Assembly (NCBI GenBank): GCA_038251315.1
Contig: JBBSBK010000055.1
Location: 1 to 22,854, forward strand
Direction: 5' to 3'
Length of the DNA: 22,854 nt
Origin: JBBKXP01 sp038251315
GTDB taxonomy: Bacteria; Pseudomonadota; Alphaproteobacteria; Rhodobacterales; Rhodobacteraceae
Program-made: the position numbers and the translations under genes
The notes under the pieces: model-generated
The model's input: the letters and a program-made list of their open reading frames with translations, nothing else
Told to the model about the DNA's origin: nothing
Database searches by the model: none
Shown: positions 1 to 8,789 of the stretch, piece after piece
How positions within the stretch are numbered: the first letter of the stretch is position 1
How the letters are laid out: each line of letters begins with the position of its first letter

Positions 1-1186
1 AGATGACAGCCCGTTCAAGCAAAGGGCGATTTGCGGCAACACGGTCATACCCCAGCGCCGAAAGGTCAAGGCTGCGGTAGTGTCCATAGCACACCAGTTC
101 GGCGATTCCCCGCCCCATCGCAGGCGATTGCTGCAAACCGTGGCCGGAAAACCCATTGCAGAACAGGAAATTGGCGACCTCGGGATGGGGTCCGATCACG
201 GCGTTCTGGTCCAGGGTGTTATAGGCATAATGGCCGACCCAACTGTTGATGACCTTGACCTGTTCGAACGCAGGCACGCGGGTGGCGATGGCGGGCCAGA
301 CTTTTTCCTCCCAGACGTCATGATCCATCGCGAAATCGTCGAAATCCGCCGCCGGGTCGTCGTCGGGCGGGCAGCCTGTCATGTAATAACGACCGTCGGT
401 GCGCATATGGACGCCCGACGGGTCGATGGTCAGCGGCAGATCGCGGTCAAGCCGATGTGCGGCGTCAAAGATGAATGTGAACCGCCGCCGCGGCTCGACC
501 GGGATGTGCAGTCCGGCCATCTGTGCGGTGACATTGGCGCGGGGGCCAGAGGCGTTGACGATGATCCCGGCTCTGATTTCGGTGCCATCCGCCAACGTGA
601 CGCCTGTCACGCGGTCGCCTTCGCGGTCGATACCCGTCACCGTGGCGGTGACATATTCCACCCCTTGCACCCGCGCCTTTTTGCGAAACCAGTCAAAGAT
701 GGTGCCGCCGTCGAAATAGCCTTCGTTCAGCGGATTGTGCGACCCGAGGATGATGCCGTCGAGGTTATAGAACGGCCACTTTTCGGCGATCTGGTCGGGA
801 GTGAGAATCTGCGTCCCGGCACCCAGACTCGATTGCAGCTTCTGGTTGTCGATCAGGACGTCGGCAAAATCCTGTGTGTCAGCGAGATACAGATAGCCGA
901 AATCATGCAGCCGGATATCGGGCGCGGCGGGGTCGCGCATGAACCCCTTGAACCCTTTGATGAATTCGACGCCGAACTGGCTGACCCTGATGTTCACCTC
1001 GGTCCCGAATTGCTGGCGGATGCAGGAGTTCGTGTGGCTGGTCGACGCGGTCTGATAGGTCATGTCTCGTTCGACGACCAGTATCCGCCCGGTGAAATCA
1101 GGGTTCCGCGACAGCCAGAACGCGGCCGACGATCCCATGATCGCACCGCCGATGATGACGACGTCGTAGTTCGTGTGGATGGGCAT
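1..1186 (-). CDS. FAD-dependent oxidoreductase, DAO family (3' edge cut by window)
   Basis: This is a flavoprotein of the D-amino-acid oxidase (DAO) superfamily, which oxidises amines or amino acids; its substrate cannot be read from the sequence. I translated it from the ATG at 1186, preceded by AGGA about 8 bases upstream. Residues 8-20 hold the dinucleotide-binding turn DVVIIGGAIMGSS, with Ala in place of the second canonical Gly. An ERDMTY strand end and a TSHTNSCIRQQFG stretch follow. Near the C-terminus is GFSGHGLQQSPAMGRG, typical of the FOXRED1-like branch of DAO proteins. Reading reaches residue 395 (ERAVI) with one base left over, a T on the coding strand. Relatives of this length usually end about here, so probably only the stop codon or a few residues are missing. 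It lies 75 bases downstream of the glucosidase and may share its transcript. Family is fairly sure, substrate unknown. Confidence 0.85.
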   Translation of the reverse strand, partial: MPIHTNYDVVIIGGAIMGSSAAFWLSRNPDFTGRILVVERDMTYQTASTSHTNSCIRQQFGTEVNIRVSQFGVEFIKGFKGFMRDPAAPDIRLHDFGYLYLADTQDFADVLIDNQKLQSSLGAGTQILTPDQIAEKWPFYNLDGIILGSHNPLNEGYFDGGTIFDWFRKKARVQGVEYVTATVTGIDREGDRVTGVTLADGTEIRAGIIVNASGPRANVTAQMAGLHIPVEPRRRFTFIFDAAHRLDRDLPLTIDPSGVHMRTDGRYYMTGCPPDDDPAADFDDFAMDHDVWEEKVWPAIATRVPAFEQVKVINSWVGHYAYNTLDQNAVIGPHPEVANFLFCNGFSGHGLQQSPAMGRGIAELVCYGHYRSLDLSALGYDRVAANRPLLERAVI

Positions 1187-1261
1187 CGGGGTGGTCCTGC
1201 GCAGATGGTCGGGAAAAGGCTAGTCAATCGGTCTCAAGAAGAAAAGACGCCCAACAATCGT

Positions 1262-2872
1262 TCAACCAAGCCCGGTTGTCTTGTCGGTCTCCAGATAGAC
1301 GAACCCGCGCGCGGGCAGCGTCAGTGTCGCGCCGTCGATTCTGACCGCCTGTGGTCCGATCGGTTTTGCCTTGCCCTTGATCGTCACCGCGTGGGGGTGA
1401 TCGGACAGGTTGAACACCGCCGTCATATCGCCCCCCGTGTGGCTGCGCACGATGCCCAGCAGCGGGTCGGGCAGGTCCAGAAACGTGGTTTCACCCAGCC
1501 GCAGCGCATCTTGCGCCCGCCGGAACGCCAGCGTCTCGCGATAGCTGTGCAGCACGGAATCGTTGGCGGCCTCTTGGGTCGCCACCGCACGCGCGGCCTG
1601 CGGCGGTTTGATCGGCAGCCAGGGCGTACCGGTCGTGAACCCGGCATTGGGCTGGTCTGCATCCCAGACCATCGGCGTGCGGCAGCCATCGCGCCCCTTG
1701 TAGTCGGGCCAGAATGCGATGTTGGCGGTGTCCTGCAATTCCTCGAACAGGATGTCGGTCTGGGTCTGCCCGACCTCTTCACCCTGATAGATGCCAAGGG
1801 TCCCCGGAAAACTGCACAGCAGCGCGATGGCCTGTTTGGCGACGGCATCGGGGTCGCCGCCCTTGGCAGTCCAGCGGGTCACATGGCGTTCGACGTCATG
1901 GTTCGAAAACGACCAGCAGGGCCAGCCGTCAGGGGCGACCTTCAGAAACGTCTCGATACACGACCGGAAATGTTTGGGTGTGTAATCCTGGCTCAGCATG
2001 GCGAACGAATAGGCCATGTGCAGATGTGCGTCGCCCGACGTATATTCGCCCATGATTTCGACCTGCCGGGTGCCCGCCTCGCCGACCTCTCCCACCATCA
2101 TTCGGGCGTCGTATTGGTCGGTCAGTGTGCGGAACCGGGCCAGGATGTTCAGATTTTCGGGCTGGGTCTTGGAAAAAAGGTGCATCTGGGCATCGTAGGG
2201 ATTGCCGGGGAAGGTGGTCCAGTCGGCGGCGGGATTGTTCTGCAGGCTGGCGTCGTTGACGTAATAATTCACCGTGTCGAGGCGGAAACCGTCCACCCCC
2301 CGGTCCAGCCAGAACCGCATCGCGTCAAGCAGGGCATCGACGACTGCGGGACAATGAAAGTTGATGTCGGGCTGTTCGCTTAAAAAGTTATGCATATAGT
2401 ATTGCCGACGGCGCGGGTCGAACGTCCACGCCGGCCCGCCGAAAATCGACAGCCAGTTGTTGGGCGGGCTGCCGTCATCCTGCGGGTCGGCCCAGACGTA
2501 CCAGTCGGCTTTGGCGTTGCGGCGATCGGCCCGGCTTTCAATGAACCAAGGGTGTTGATCGGACGAATGTGACAGCACCTGGTCGATAATGACCTTGAGG
2601 CCAAGGTCATGCGCCTTGGCGATCAGGGCATCGAACCCGGCGATGTCGCCATAGATGGCGCTGACCCCGGTGTAGTCGCTTACGTCATAGCCCATGTCGC
2701 GGTCGGGCGAGGTAAAGAACGGCGACAGCCAGATCGCATCGACGCCCAGCGACGCCACATGATCCAGCCGCCGCACGATGCCAGCAAGGTCGCCCATGCC
2801 GTTGCCATAGCTGTCCTGAAACGACCGGGGATAGATCTGGTAAATCACCGCATCCCGCCACCATTCACGCAT
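1262..2872 (-). CDS. GH13 alpha-glucosidase
   Basis: This 536-residue glycoside hydrolase of family 13 probably removes glucose from the non-reducing end of short alpha-glucosides in the cytoplasm; no signal peptide is visible. The TIM-barrel motifs appear in order: region I with D97 and H102, nucleophile D199 in GFRLDT, acid/base E262 in MVGEVG, and the transition-state Asp D326 in FSNHD. Thr rather than Val follows the nucleophile. In characterised GH13 enzymes such as the Halomonas alpha-glucosidase, Thr here goes with alpha-1,4 preference, whereas oligo-1,6-glucosidases have Val. Length fits the family, with a C-terminal beta domain from about residue 455. The ATG has AAGGGG 9 bases upstream. 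No sugar transporter or regulator adjoins it, unlike the agl operons of rhizobia, so the natural substrate remains open. Trehalose- or sucrose-acting relatives are alternatives. Confidence 0.92.
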   Translation of the reverse strand: MREWWRDAVIYQIYPRSFQDSYGNGMGDLAGIVRRLDHVASLGVDAIWLSPFFTSPDRDMGYDVSDYTGVSAIYGDIAGFDALIAKAHDLGLKVIIDQVLSHSSDQHPWFIESRADRRNAKADWYVWADPQDDGSPPNNWLSIFGGPAWTFDPRRRQYYMHNFLSEQPDINFHCPAVVDALLDAMRFWLDRGVDGFRLDTVNYYVNDASLQNNPAADWTTFPGNPYDAQMHLFSKTQPENLNILARFRTLTDQYDARMMVGEVGEAGTRQVEIMGEYTSGDAHLHMAYSFAMLSQDYTPKHFRSCIETFLKVAPDGWPCWSFSNHDVERHVTRWTAKGGDPDAVAKQAIALLCSFPGTLGIYQGEEVGQTQTDILFEELQDTANIAFWPDYKGRDGCRTPMVWDADQPNAGFTTGTPWLPIKPPQAARAVATQEAANDSVLHSYRETLAFRRAQDALRLGETTFLDLPDPLLGIVRSHTGGDMTAVFNLSDHPHAVTIKGKAKPIGPQAVRIDGATLTLPARGFVYLETDKTTGLG

Positions 2873-2949
2873 GCCGCTGCCCCTTTTGCTGCCGATTCCC
2901 TGCTTCTAGCAACAATGCTGCGGGCCTGAAACCGCTGGCTTTGGGTAGG

Positions 2950-3849
2950 TCAGTCGACCCGCAGATCGGCGATCACCGGGTAATGGTCGGTCGGCCATTC
3001 GCCGTCGAATTTCCGACGCAACACCACCGGTGCACCGACCGGCGCAAGCGCCCCGGCCAGCCCGATATGGTCGATGGCACCGAACAGATTGATCCCCCGA
3101 TTGAAATGATAGGTCGATCCTTGAACCGTTAAAAAGGTCAGGCCCGCAGTTGCAAGAATATTGTGCGTTTGCGACCCGCTCCGGGCGTTCAGATCGCCAA
3201 GCAAGACGACCTGTTCCCCCGCTGCGACCCACGGCGCGATCCGACGCACGACCAATTCAGCCGATAGCTGGCGGTTGGATCTGCTGGAGTATTCGAAATG
3301 GACGTTGACCACCGTCACTTGCTTGCCGGTCACCCGGTCGGACAGCCGCGCCCAAGACGCGAACGCCGGGTACGACCCGTTGAACGTGCGCGAATAGATC
3401 ACATCCGGCGTGTCCGAGAAAAAGAACCAGCCCTGATCGGTAAGGCTCAGGCGGTCGCGCCGATACAGGATCGGCTGGGTCGACGGAAATTCGCGGAAAT
3501 CGCCGACGGCGGCGGCAGCGTAACCGGGGTTCTGCGCCAGCAGATAGTCGAGCGTCAGATTGGTGCTGCCATCGTCACCCCGCGCGAAACTCTCCATCTC
3601 CTGAAACCCGATGACATCAGCATCGACCGTCTTGAAGGCCGCGTCCATCGGCCTCTTGCGCCGGTCCCAATCGCCGACTGACCACGCGCCCGTCGTTTCG
3701 TTCAGGTTGATGTAATGCACGTTGTAGGTCGCCACACGCAGCGCGTCGCCCATGCGGGGCGGCAGGCTTGTCTGCTGCGGGCTGCACGCGACCAGTGCGG
3801 CGGCGGTCAGGGCGGCCAGCAGGCCAAATGCGATGAGCGTGCGTTTCAT
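2950..3849 (-). CDS. Endonuclease/exonuclease/phosphatase-fold lipoprotein
   Basis: This is a predicted lipoprotein with an EEP (DNase I-like, Mg-dependent phosphoesterase) domain. From the ATG at 3849 the protein has 299 residues. It opens with KR, a hydrophobic stretch and the lipobox LVAC with Cys22, so it should be lipid-anchored outside the inner membrane. The catalytic pattern is complete: N43 (YNVHY), E84 (QEME), H184 (NVHFEY), D219 and N221 (GDLN), D260-H261 and D288-H289 (TDHYP). A longer in-frame version from a TTG at 3876 would put nine charged residues before the signal peptide; I prefer the ATG, although its Shine-Dalgarno is weak. It starts 31 bases after glnD and is probably co-transcribed. 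The substrate could be nucleic acid, a phospholipid head group or an inositol phosphate; nothing here decides. Confidence 0.85.
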   Translation of the reverse strand: MKRTLIAFGLLAALTAAALVACSPQQTSLPPRMGDALRVATYNVHYINLNETTGAWSVGDWDRRKRPMDAAFKTVDADVIGFQEMESFARGDDGSTNLTLDYLLAQNPGYAAAAVGDFREFPSTQPILYRRDRLSLTDQGWFFFSDTPDVIYSRTFNGSYPAFASWARLSDRVTGKQVTVVNVHFEYSSRSNRQLSAELVVRRIAPWVAAGEQVVLLGDLNARSGSQTHNILATAGLTFLTVQGSTYHFNRGINLFGAIDHIGLAGALAPVGAPVVLRRKFDGEWPTDHYPVIADLRVD

Positions 3850-3880
3850 TGATCGCTTGCGAGAACCTGAAGGCAATCCC

Positions 3881-6700
3881 TCATGCCCGCGCCCGCGCCG
3901 CCCCCTGTTCGATCGCCTCGCGCAGCTTGCGCTCCAGCGCCTCGCGCTTGGCCTCGGAGTGGTATTTCAGCCCGAACATATCCTTGACGTAGAACGCATC
4001 AACGACCTGTTCACCGTAGGTCGCGATGACCGCGCTGGCGATATAGACGTGGGCAGCGGCCAGTGTGCGCGTCAGGTCATACAGCAACCCCGGCCGATCG
4101 CGCGTGTCGACCTCGATGATCGTATAAATCTCGGAGCCCTCGTTGTCGAACGTGATCGAGGTTGGCACCCGGAACGCCCGCTCGCGTTTCTTGAGCTTGT
4201 CTTTGTCTTTCAGTGCTTCTCGCGCCACCACCTCGCCCTTCAGGGTGCGCAGGATCATCTGGCGCAGGCGGGGCAGGCGGGCTTCGTCAAACGGCGAACC
4301 GTCGTCGTCCTGCACCCAAAAGATCGCCGTCGCGAACCCGTCCTTGGACGTGTAGGTGCGCGCGTCGACGACGTTGGCCCCGGACAGGGCCAGCGCCCCG
4401 GTCATCCGCGAAAACAACCCCGGATGGTCGGCCATTGCAAAACAGGCGCGGGTCGCATCACGGTCGGGGTCGGGTTTGATGTCGATAGCGATTGAATCGG
4501 GGCCAAGGTTCCGCAGCAACCCGGCAAAGACGACGTGCGCCGCGTTAGGCAGGCCCTGCCAGTAGGGGCCATAGTGCCGCCCGGTTTCGGCGCGCAAATC
4601 CTTTGCGTCCCAAGCTGCCAGCGATTCGCGCAGCGCGCGTTTCGCCTCTGTCTCGCGGGTTTCGCGGTTCAGATCCTCCAGCCCCGTCTCCAGCGCCGAT
4701 TTCGTCGCCTTGTACAGACCCCGGATCAGCATTGCCTTCCAGTTGTTCCAGACGTTCGGCCCGACGCCCCGTATGTCGCAAACCGTCATGACCGTCAGCA
4801 AATCCAGCCGTTCGACCGATTTCACCGCCTTGGCAAAGCCGCGCACGGTGCGCGGTTCGGCGATGTCGCGCTTTTGCGCGGTGTCCGACATCAGCAGGTG
4901 ATAGCGGACCAGCCATTCGGCGGTTTCGGCATCCTTTTTCGACAGGCCCATGCGCGGGGCGACGCGGCGCACGATCTGTGCGCCCAGTACCGAATGATCC
5001 TCGGGCCGCCCCTTGCCCACGTCATGCAGCAGCAGCGCCAGATACAGAACCCGGCGGTTGATGCCGCGTTTCAGGATACCCGAGGCAACGGGCAGTTCCT
5101 CGATCAACTCGCCGCGCTCGATCCGGGCGAGGTGGCCGATGCACTGGATGATATGTTCGTCAACGGTGTACGAATGATACATGTTGAATTGCATCATCGC
5201 GACGACCGGGGCGAAATCGGGAATAAAGGCCCCCAATATCCCCAGCTCATTCATCCGGCGCAGCGCCCGTTCGGGGTTGCCGTGTTTCAGCACCGTGTCG
5301 AAAAACAGACGGCCTGCCTCGGGGTTGTCGCGCATGGAATCGTCGATCAGGTCCAGATTGGCCGCGAGAAGGCGCATCGCGTCGGGATGCAGCAGGGTGC
5401 CGGTGCGCAGGGCCTCTTCGAAGATGCGCAGCATGTTCAGGGGGTCGGACAGAAACGCCTTGGGGTCGGCGACGGTGATCCGGTTCTGCTTGATCGCATA
5501 AGGTGCCTTGGCGGTCTTTTTACGGGCCAGCAGACGCTGCAACATCGGTTCGGTCTTGGTATGGGTCGCCTCGAGTGCGGTCAGAAAAATCCGCGTCAAC
5601 TCGCCCACACGGGTCGCGTGGCGGAAATAATCCTGCATGAAATGTTCGACCGCGCGTCGGCCTCCCTGATCGCGGTAGCGCAGTTTTTCGGCCACTTCGA
5701 CCTGCATATCGAACGTCAGTTGGTCCATCGCCCGCCCCGTGAGAAGGTGCAGGGTGCAGCGCACTGACCACAGGAAATCTTCGGCCGTCTTGAAGGTGGC
5801 AAATTCGTCGGCGGTGTACACGCCAAGGCCGATCAGGGCGGTGCTGTCCTGCACCCCGTAAACGTATTTGCCGATCCAGAACAGCGATTGCAGATCGCGC
5901 AATCCGCCCTTGCCCTCTTTGACGTTCGGTTCGACCATATAGCGCTGGCCGCCTTGCTTGCGGTGCCGTTCGGTTCGCTCGGCAAGTTTTGCCTCAATGA
6001 AATCAGCCGTCGTGGATTTGAACAGGTCGGTCCACAGACGATCGCGCAGGATCGCGGCGAGGGCGGCATTGCCTGCCAGATAGCGCTGTTCGACAAGGGA
6101 CGTTCGGATTGTGAAATCGTCGCGCGCCAGCCTGACGCAATCCTTGATCGTGCGGCAGGCGTGGCCGACCTTGAGCTTGAGATCCCACAGGATGTACAGC
6201 ATCGACTCGATCAGGCTTTCGGCCCACGGGGTCGTTTTGTAGGGCATCAGGAACAACAGATCGACGTCGCTATAAAGGGCCATTTCGCCCCGGCCATAGC
6301 CGCCGATGGCGACAAGGGCGATGCGTTCGCCTTCGGTCGGGTTGGGGGCCGGGTGCAGGGCGGTCTGGGCGACGTGCAGCACGGCGATGACAACCTGATC
6401 GGTCAACCAGCTATAGGCGCGGGTGGTTGGCCGGGCGGCAAAGGGATCCGCCGCAAAGGCTGCGGCGATGGCATCCAGCCCGACGGCGCGGGCACGCCCG
6501 ACAATCTGCACGGTGGCGGTGCGCACCGCCATGTGATCCGGGCAGGCGGCGATAGCCGCATCAAGTTCGGCCCGGACGGCGGCGATATCGAAAATCGCCG
6601 CCTCGGGGCAGATCAGGCCAGCCCCGGGCGGGCTGTATTCGGGCGCGCTGGTCGCGGGCCTAAAGGCCGGCGCGGCCAAAACTGCGGGGGGCTGGGTCAA
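3881..6700 (-). CDS. glnD: Bifunctional [protein-PII] uridylyltransferase / uridylyl-removing enzyme
   Basis: GlnD is the glutamine sensor that adds UMP to PII proteins when nitrogen is scarce and removes it when glutamine is plentiful. The 939-residue product has all expected parts: a nucleotidyltransferase with GGYGRGE at 133-139 and metal-binding D145 and D147, an HD hydrolase domain with HD at 559-560, and two C-terminal ACT domains at about 740-800 and 862-925 for glutamine binding. The start is a TTG at 6700, supported by AGGTGG six bases upstream and by the lack of another good start before residue 58. It overlaps the upstream lipoprotein gene by 41 bases, suggesting translational coupling. 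Length is normal and no key residue is missing. PII and glutamine synthetase genes are not in the window. Confidence 0.97.
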   Translation of the reverse strand: MTQPPAVLAAPAFRPATSAPEYSPPGAGLICPEAAIFDIAAVRAELDAAIAACPDHMAVRTATVQIVGRARAVGLDAIAAAFAADPFAARPTTRAYSWLTDQVVIAVLHVAQTALHPAPNPTEGERIALVAIGGYGRGEMALYSDVDLLFLMPYKTTPWAESLIESMLYILWDLKLKVGHACRTIKDCVRLARDDFTIRTSLVEQRYLAGNAALAAILRDRLWTDLFKSTTADFIEAKLAERTERHRKQGGQRYMVEPNVKEGKGGLRDLQSLFWIGKYVYGVQDSTALIGLGVYTADEFATFKTAEDFLWSVRCTLHLLTGRAMDQLTFDMQVEVAEKLRYRDQGGRRAVEHFMQDYFRHATRVGELTRIFLTALEATHTKTEPMLQRLLARKKTAKAPYAIKQNRITVADPKAFLSDPLNMLRIFEEALRTGTLLHPDAMRLLAANLDLIDDSMRDNPEAGRLFFDTVLKHGNPERALRRMNELGILGAFIPDFAPVVAMMQFNMYHSYTVDEHIIQCIGHLARIERGELIEELPVASGILKRGINRRVLYLALLLHDVGKGRPEDHSVLGAQIVRRVAPRMGLSKKDAETAEWLVRYHLLMSDTAQKRDIAEPRTVRGFAKAVKSVERLDLLTVMTVCDIRGVGPNVWNNWKAMLIRGLYKATKSALETGLEDLNRETRETEAKRALRESLAAWDAKDLRAETGRHYGPYWQGLPNAAHVVFAGLLRNLGPDSIAIDIKPDPDRDATRACFAMADHPGLFSRMTGALALSGANVVDARTYTSKDGFATAIFWVQDDDGSPFDEARLPRLRQMILRTLKGEVVAREALKDKDKLKKRERAFRVPTSITFDNEGSEIYTIIEVDTRDRPGLLYDLTRTLAAAHVYIASAVIATYGEQVVDAFYVKDMFGLKYHSEAKREALERKLREAIEQGAARARA

Positions 6701-7844
6701 GGACGACCACCTGATTGTTGCGGATCTGGGCCACAGCCAGACCCCGTTCGTTCATCCCGCTGGGTAACAAGCGGAAGATTCCGCTGGTACCCTGGAACCC
6801 CTGTGACTGGGTCAGAGCGGACCGCGACAGCGAATCGCGTCGGCCGGTCGATACCAGCGCACCGATCGCGGCGATGCCGTCATAGGCCAGCCCGGCCAAC
6901 GGATGCGGCGCCGATCCGTAGCGGGCGCTGTAGCGGGATTCGAAACTGGCAGTGGTCTGCTGGTTGGGCAGGGCGAAAAGACCACCCTGCAGGCCCGGCA
7001 GGGCCAGCGCCTGCGGTACCGCGTTCCAGCGGGTCAGGCCGATATAGCGGACATTGGCGGGACTGACCCCGGCTGCCGGCAGGGCGCTGGCAAGGATCGG
7101 CAGATCGGAGTTGACCCCAGCGGTCAGGAATATGGCCTGCGCCCCGGATCCGTTGACGGCCGCGGCGATGCCTGGGGCGGCCGCCTGAATGCCCTGTTGG
7201 GTCAGCGGATAACTCTGGATGCCGGCGAGAGTACCGCCGTTGGCGCGGATCGCGCTGGCGATGGCGTCGCGCCCGAACGTCCCGGCGGTATCGTCGCCAT
7301 GCACCACCATGATCTTGGCCAGGCCGTTGGCGACGCTGTATTGCACCAGCCTGCGGGCAGTCGAATCAAAGGTCTGGCCCAGAATGAAGACATTGCCGCC
7401 CGCGATCGTCGGGGTGTTTGAGAATGACAGCACGTTGATATCGCGCCCTGCGACGGCAACACCCGCAGCGGCGGTGGCGTCCGACCGCAGCGGGCCGAGG
7501 ATGATCATCGCACCGTCATTGGCCGCCCGCGTCGCGGCATCTGCGGCCTGCGCCTGCGTCCCGCCGGTGTTGTAAACGCGAAGGTCGATACGCACCCCGT
7601 TCAGATCGGTAATCGCCAGCCGGGCGGCGTTTTCAAGGTTCTGGGCCAGGAAACTGTCGCCCGAATCGCCCGATCCGCCAGGAACCAGCAGGGCGACCTG
7701 CACCGGCGCGGAAGGGTCGATCACCGGGCCGCTGCCGCCGCCCACACCACCTGCGATCGGATCGCAGGCCGCCAGCCAGACCAACGACAGAAAGGCGAAA
7801 ACGCGGGCAGCCGCCTTGCGGGCACTGAACAAACGGGCAAACAT
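6660..7844 (-). CDS. LpoA/LppC-like penicillin-binding protein activator lipoprotein
   Basis: This outer-membrane lipoprotein has a periplasmic-binding-protein type 1 fold, like the C-terminal half of LpoA, which stimulates peptidoglycan synthases in enteric bacteria. With the ATG at 7844 it has 394 residues. Its signal peptide ends in the lipobox LAAC with Cys27. The mature part reads like a Leu/Ile/Val-binding fold (ILGPLRSDAT, NVLSFSNTP, IMVVHGDD, GLAYDGIAAIGAL). I chose ATG 7844 over the in-frame GTG at 7856 because GAGGA lies six bases before it. The neighbourhood supports the LpoA reading: in E. coli rsmI is also divergent from lpoA and yraN is close. It lacks the N-terminal TPR half of E. 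coli LpoA, so the exact partner is inferred. An orphan amino-acid binding lipoprotein is the alternative. Confidence 0.85.
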   Translation of the reverse strand: MFARLFSARKAAARVFAFLSLVWLAACDPIAGGVGGGSGPVIDPSAPVQVALLVPGGSGDSGDSFLAQNLENAARLAITDLNGVRIDLRVYNTGGTQAQAADAATRAANDGAMIILGPLRSDATAAAGVAVAGRDINVLSFSNTPTIAGGNVFILGQTFDSTARRLVQYSVANGLAKIMVVHGDDTAGTFGRDAIASAIRANGGTLAGIQSYPLTQQGIQAAAPGIAAAVNGSGAQAIFLTAGVNSDLPILASALPAAGVSPANVRYIGLTRWNAVPQALALPGLQGGLFALPNQQTTASFESRYSARYGSAPHPLAGLAYDGIAAIGALVSTGRRDSLSRSALTQSQGFQGTSGIFRLLPSGMNERGLAVAQIRNNQVVVLDPAPRSFGRAGL

Positions 7845-7866
7845 GGTAATCCTCACGTGGTTGCGC

Positions 7867-7880
7867 GGCGCAGGTGCGCC
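7867..7880. repeat. Short inverted repeat in a divergent intergenic region
   Basis: GGCGCA-GG-TGCGCC is a perfect six-base inverted repeat between the divergent lpoA-like and rsmI genes. It could be an operator or a leader hairpin for either side. In GC-rich DNA such repeats also arise by chance, so this is a weak call. Confidence 0.25.
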
Positions 7881-7897
7881 TTCGGGTCAATACTGCC

Positions 7898-7925
7898 ATC
7901 ATAGGGCGAGGGGCAAAAGGGTCTA
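7898..7925 (-). promoter_or_regulatory. Candidate sigma-70 promoter for the lpoA-like/glnD run
   Basis: On the minus strand TAGACC (7925-7920) is followed after 16 bases by TATGAT (7903-7898), a good -10 match and a moderate -35 match. Transcription would begin near 7891, leaving a leader of about 47 bases before the ATG at 7844. The -35 box lies just before the rsmI start on the other strand. Confidence 0.35.
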
Positions 7926-7928
7926 GGG

Positions 7929-8789
7929 ATGAATTTCAGGGGCGGGCCACTCTCTGCCGGTTTGTACTTCGTGGCGACGCCGATCGGGGCGGCGCGCGAC
8001 ATCACCCTGCGCGGTCTGGATATCCTTGCCACGGCTGATCTGATCGCCGCCGAGGATACAAGGACGGCACGCAAACTGATGGAAATTCATGGGGTCGCTC
8101 TGAACGGCCGTCAGGTTGTGGCCTATCACGACCACAGTGGTGACGGGGCGCGCGACCGTCTCGTGCGGGCCGTGCAGGACGGCCAATCGGTCGCCTACGT
8201 GTCCGAGGCCGGAACCCCTCTGGTCGCCGATCCGGGGTTTGAATTAGGGCAGGCGATGATCGGCGCAGGCTTGTCGGTGCTTTCGGCGCCGGGCGCCTCG
8301 GCGGTGTTGGCAGCGCTCACGGTATCGGGGCTGCCGACGGATCGGTTCATGTTCATCGGGTTCCTGCCGCCGGGCAAGACCCAGCGCGACACCGAAATCG
8401 CGACGCTGCGCGATCTGGCGTTTACCATGATCTTTTATGAGTCACCCAAGCGGCTCAAGGATATGTTAACAAGTCTGCGCGACATTCTGGGGGCTGACAG
8501 ACAGGCTGTTGTCTGCCGCGAACTGACCAAACGCTTTGAAGAGGTGCGCCGTGGCACGTTGTCCGACCTACACGACCTGTTCGCCGACCGCCCGATCAAG
8601 GGTGAAATCGTTGTCCTTGTCGGGCGTGCCGGGGCTGTCGAAGTCGCCGATGCCGACATTGTCGCGGCGCTGCGCAGCGCCATGACAACGCTGCGCATCA
8701 AGGATGCGGCGACGCTGGTGGCCGGGGCGATGGGTCTGCCGCGCCGGCAAGTCTATCAGATCGCCCTGACGCTGGAGACGGGAAAATGA
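7929..8789 (+). CDS. rsmI: 16S rRNA (cytidine1402-2'-O)-methyltransferase
   Basis: RsmI 2'-O-methylates C1402 of 16S rRNA in the ribosomal P site, using S-adenosylmethionine. The 286-residue protein has the family's order of motifs: LYFVATPIGAARDITLRGL near residues 12-30, LIAAEDTRTARKL at about 38-50, the central VAYVSEAGTPLVADPG, and TMIFYESPKRL before a small C-terminal domain. Length matches the family (about 285). The ATG at 7929 has AAAAGGG seven bases upstream. The stop overlaps the next start as ATGA, so translation with yraN is likely coupled. It is divergent from the lpoA-like gene, an arrangement shared with E. coli. Confidence 0.97.
   Translation: MNFRGGPLSAGLYFVATPIGAARDITLRGLDILATADLIAAEDTRTARKLMEIHGVALNGRQVVAYHDHSGDGARDRLVRAVQDGQSVAYVSEAGTPLVADPGFELGQAMIGAGLSVLSAPGASAVLAALTVSGLPTDRFMFIGFLPPGKTQRDTEIATLRDLAFTMIFYESPKRLKDMLTSLRDILGADRQAVVCRELTKRFEEVRRGTLSDLHDLFADRPIKGEIVVLVGRAGAVEVADADIVAALRSAMTTLRIKDAATLVAGAMGLPRRQVYQIALTLETGK

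Noticed and set aside
1187..1261. Promoter or terminator between the glucosidase and the oxidoreductase
   Set aside because: No convincing -35/-10 pair or stem with U-run was found in the 75 bases; co-transcription is more likely.
80..2383. 767-codon open frame on the plus strand
   Set aside because: It lies antisense to the oxidoreductase and GH13 glucosidase, both with full catalytic motifs; its own translation is Arg/Asp/Gly-rich with no recognisable domain. Long antisense frames are expected in GC-rich genes.
4535..5767. 410-codon open frame opposite glnD (and a 392-codon one at 5888-7066)
   Set aside because: Both are shadows of glnD and the LpoA-like gene, with no start context or family motif.
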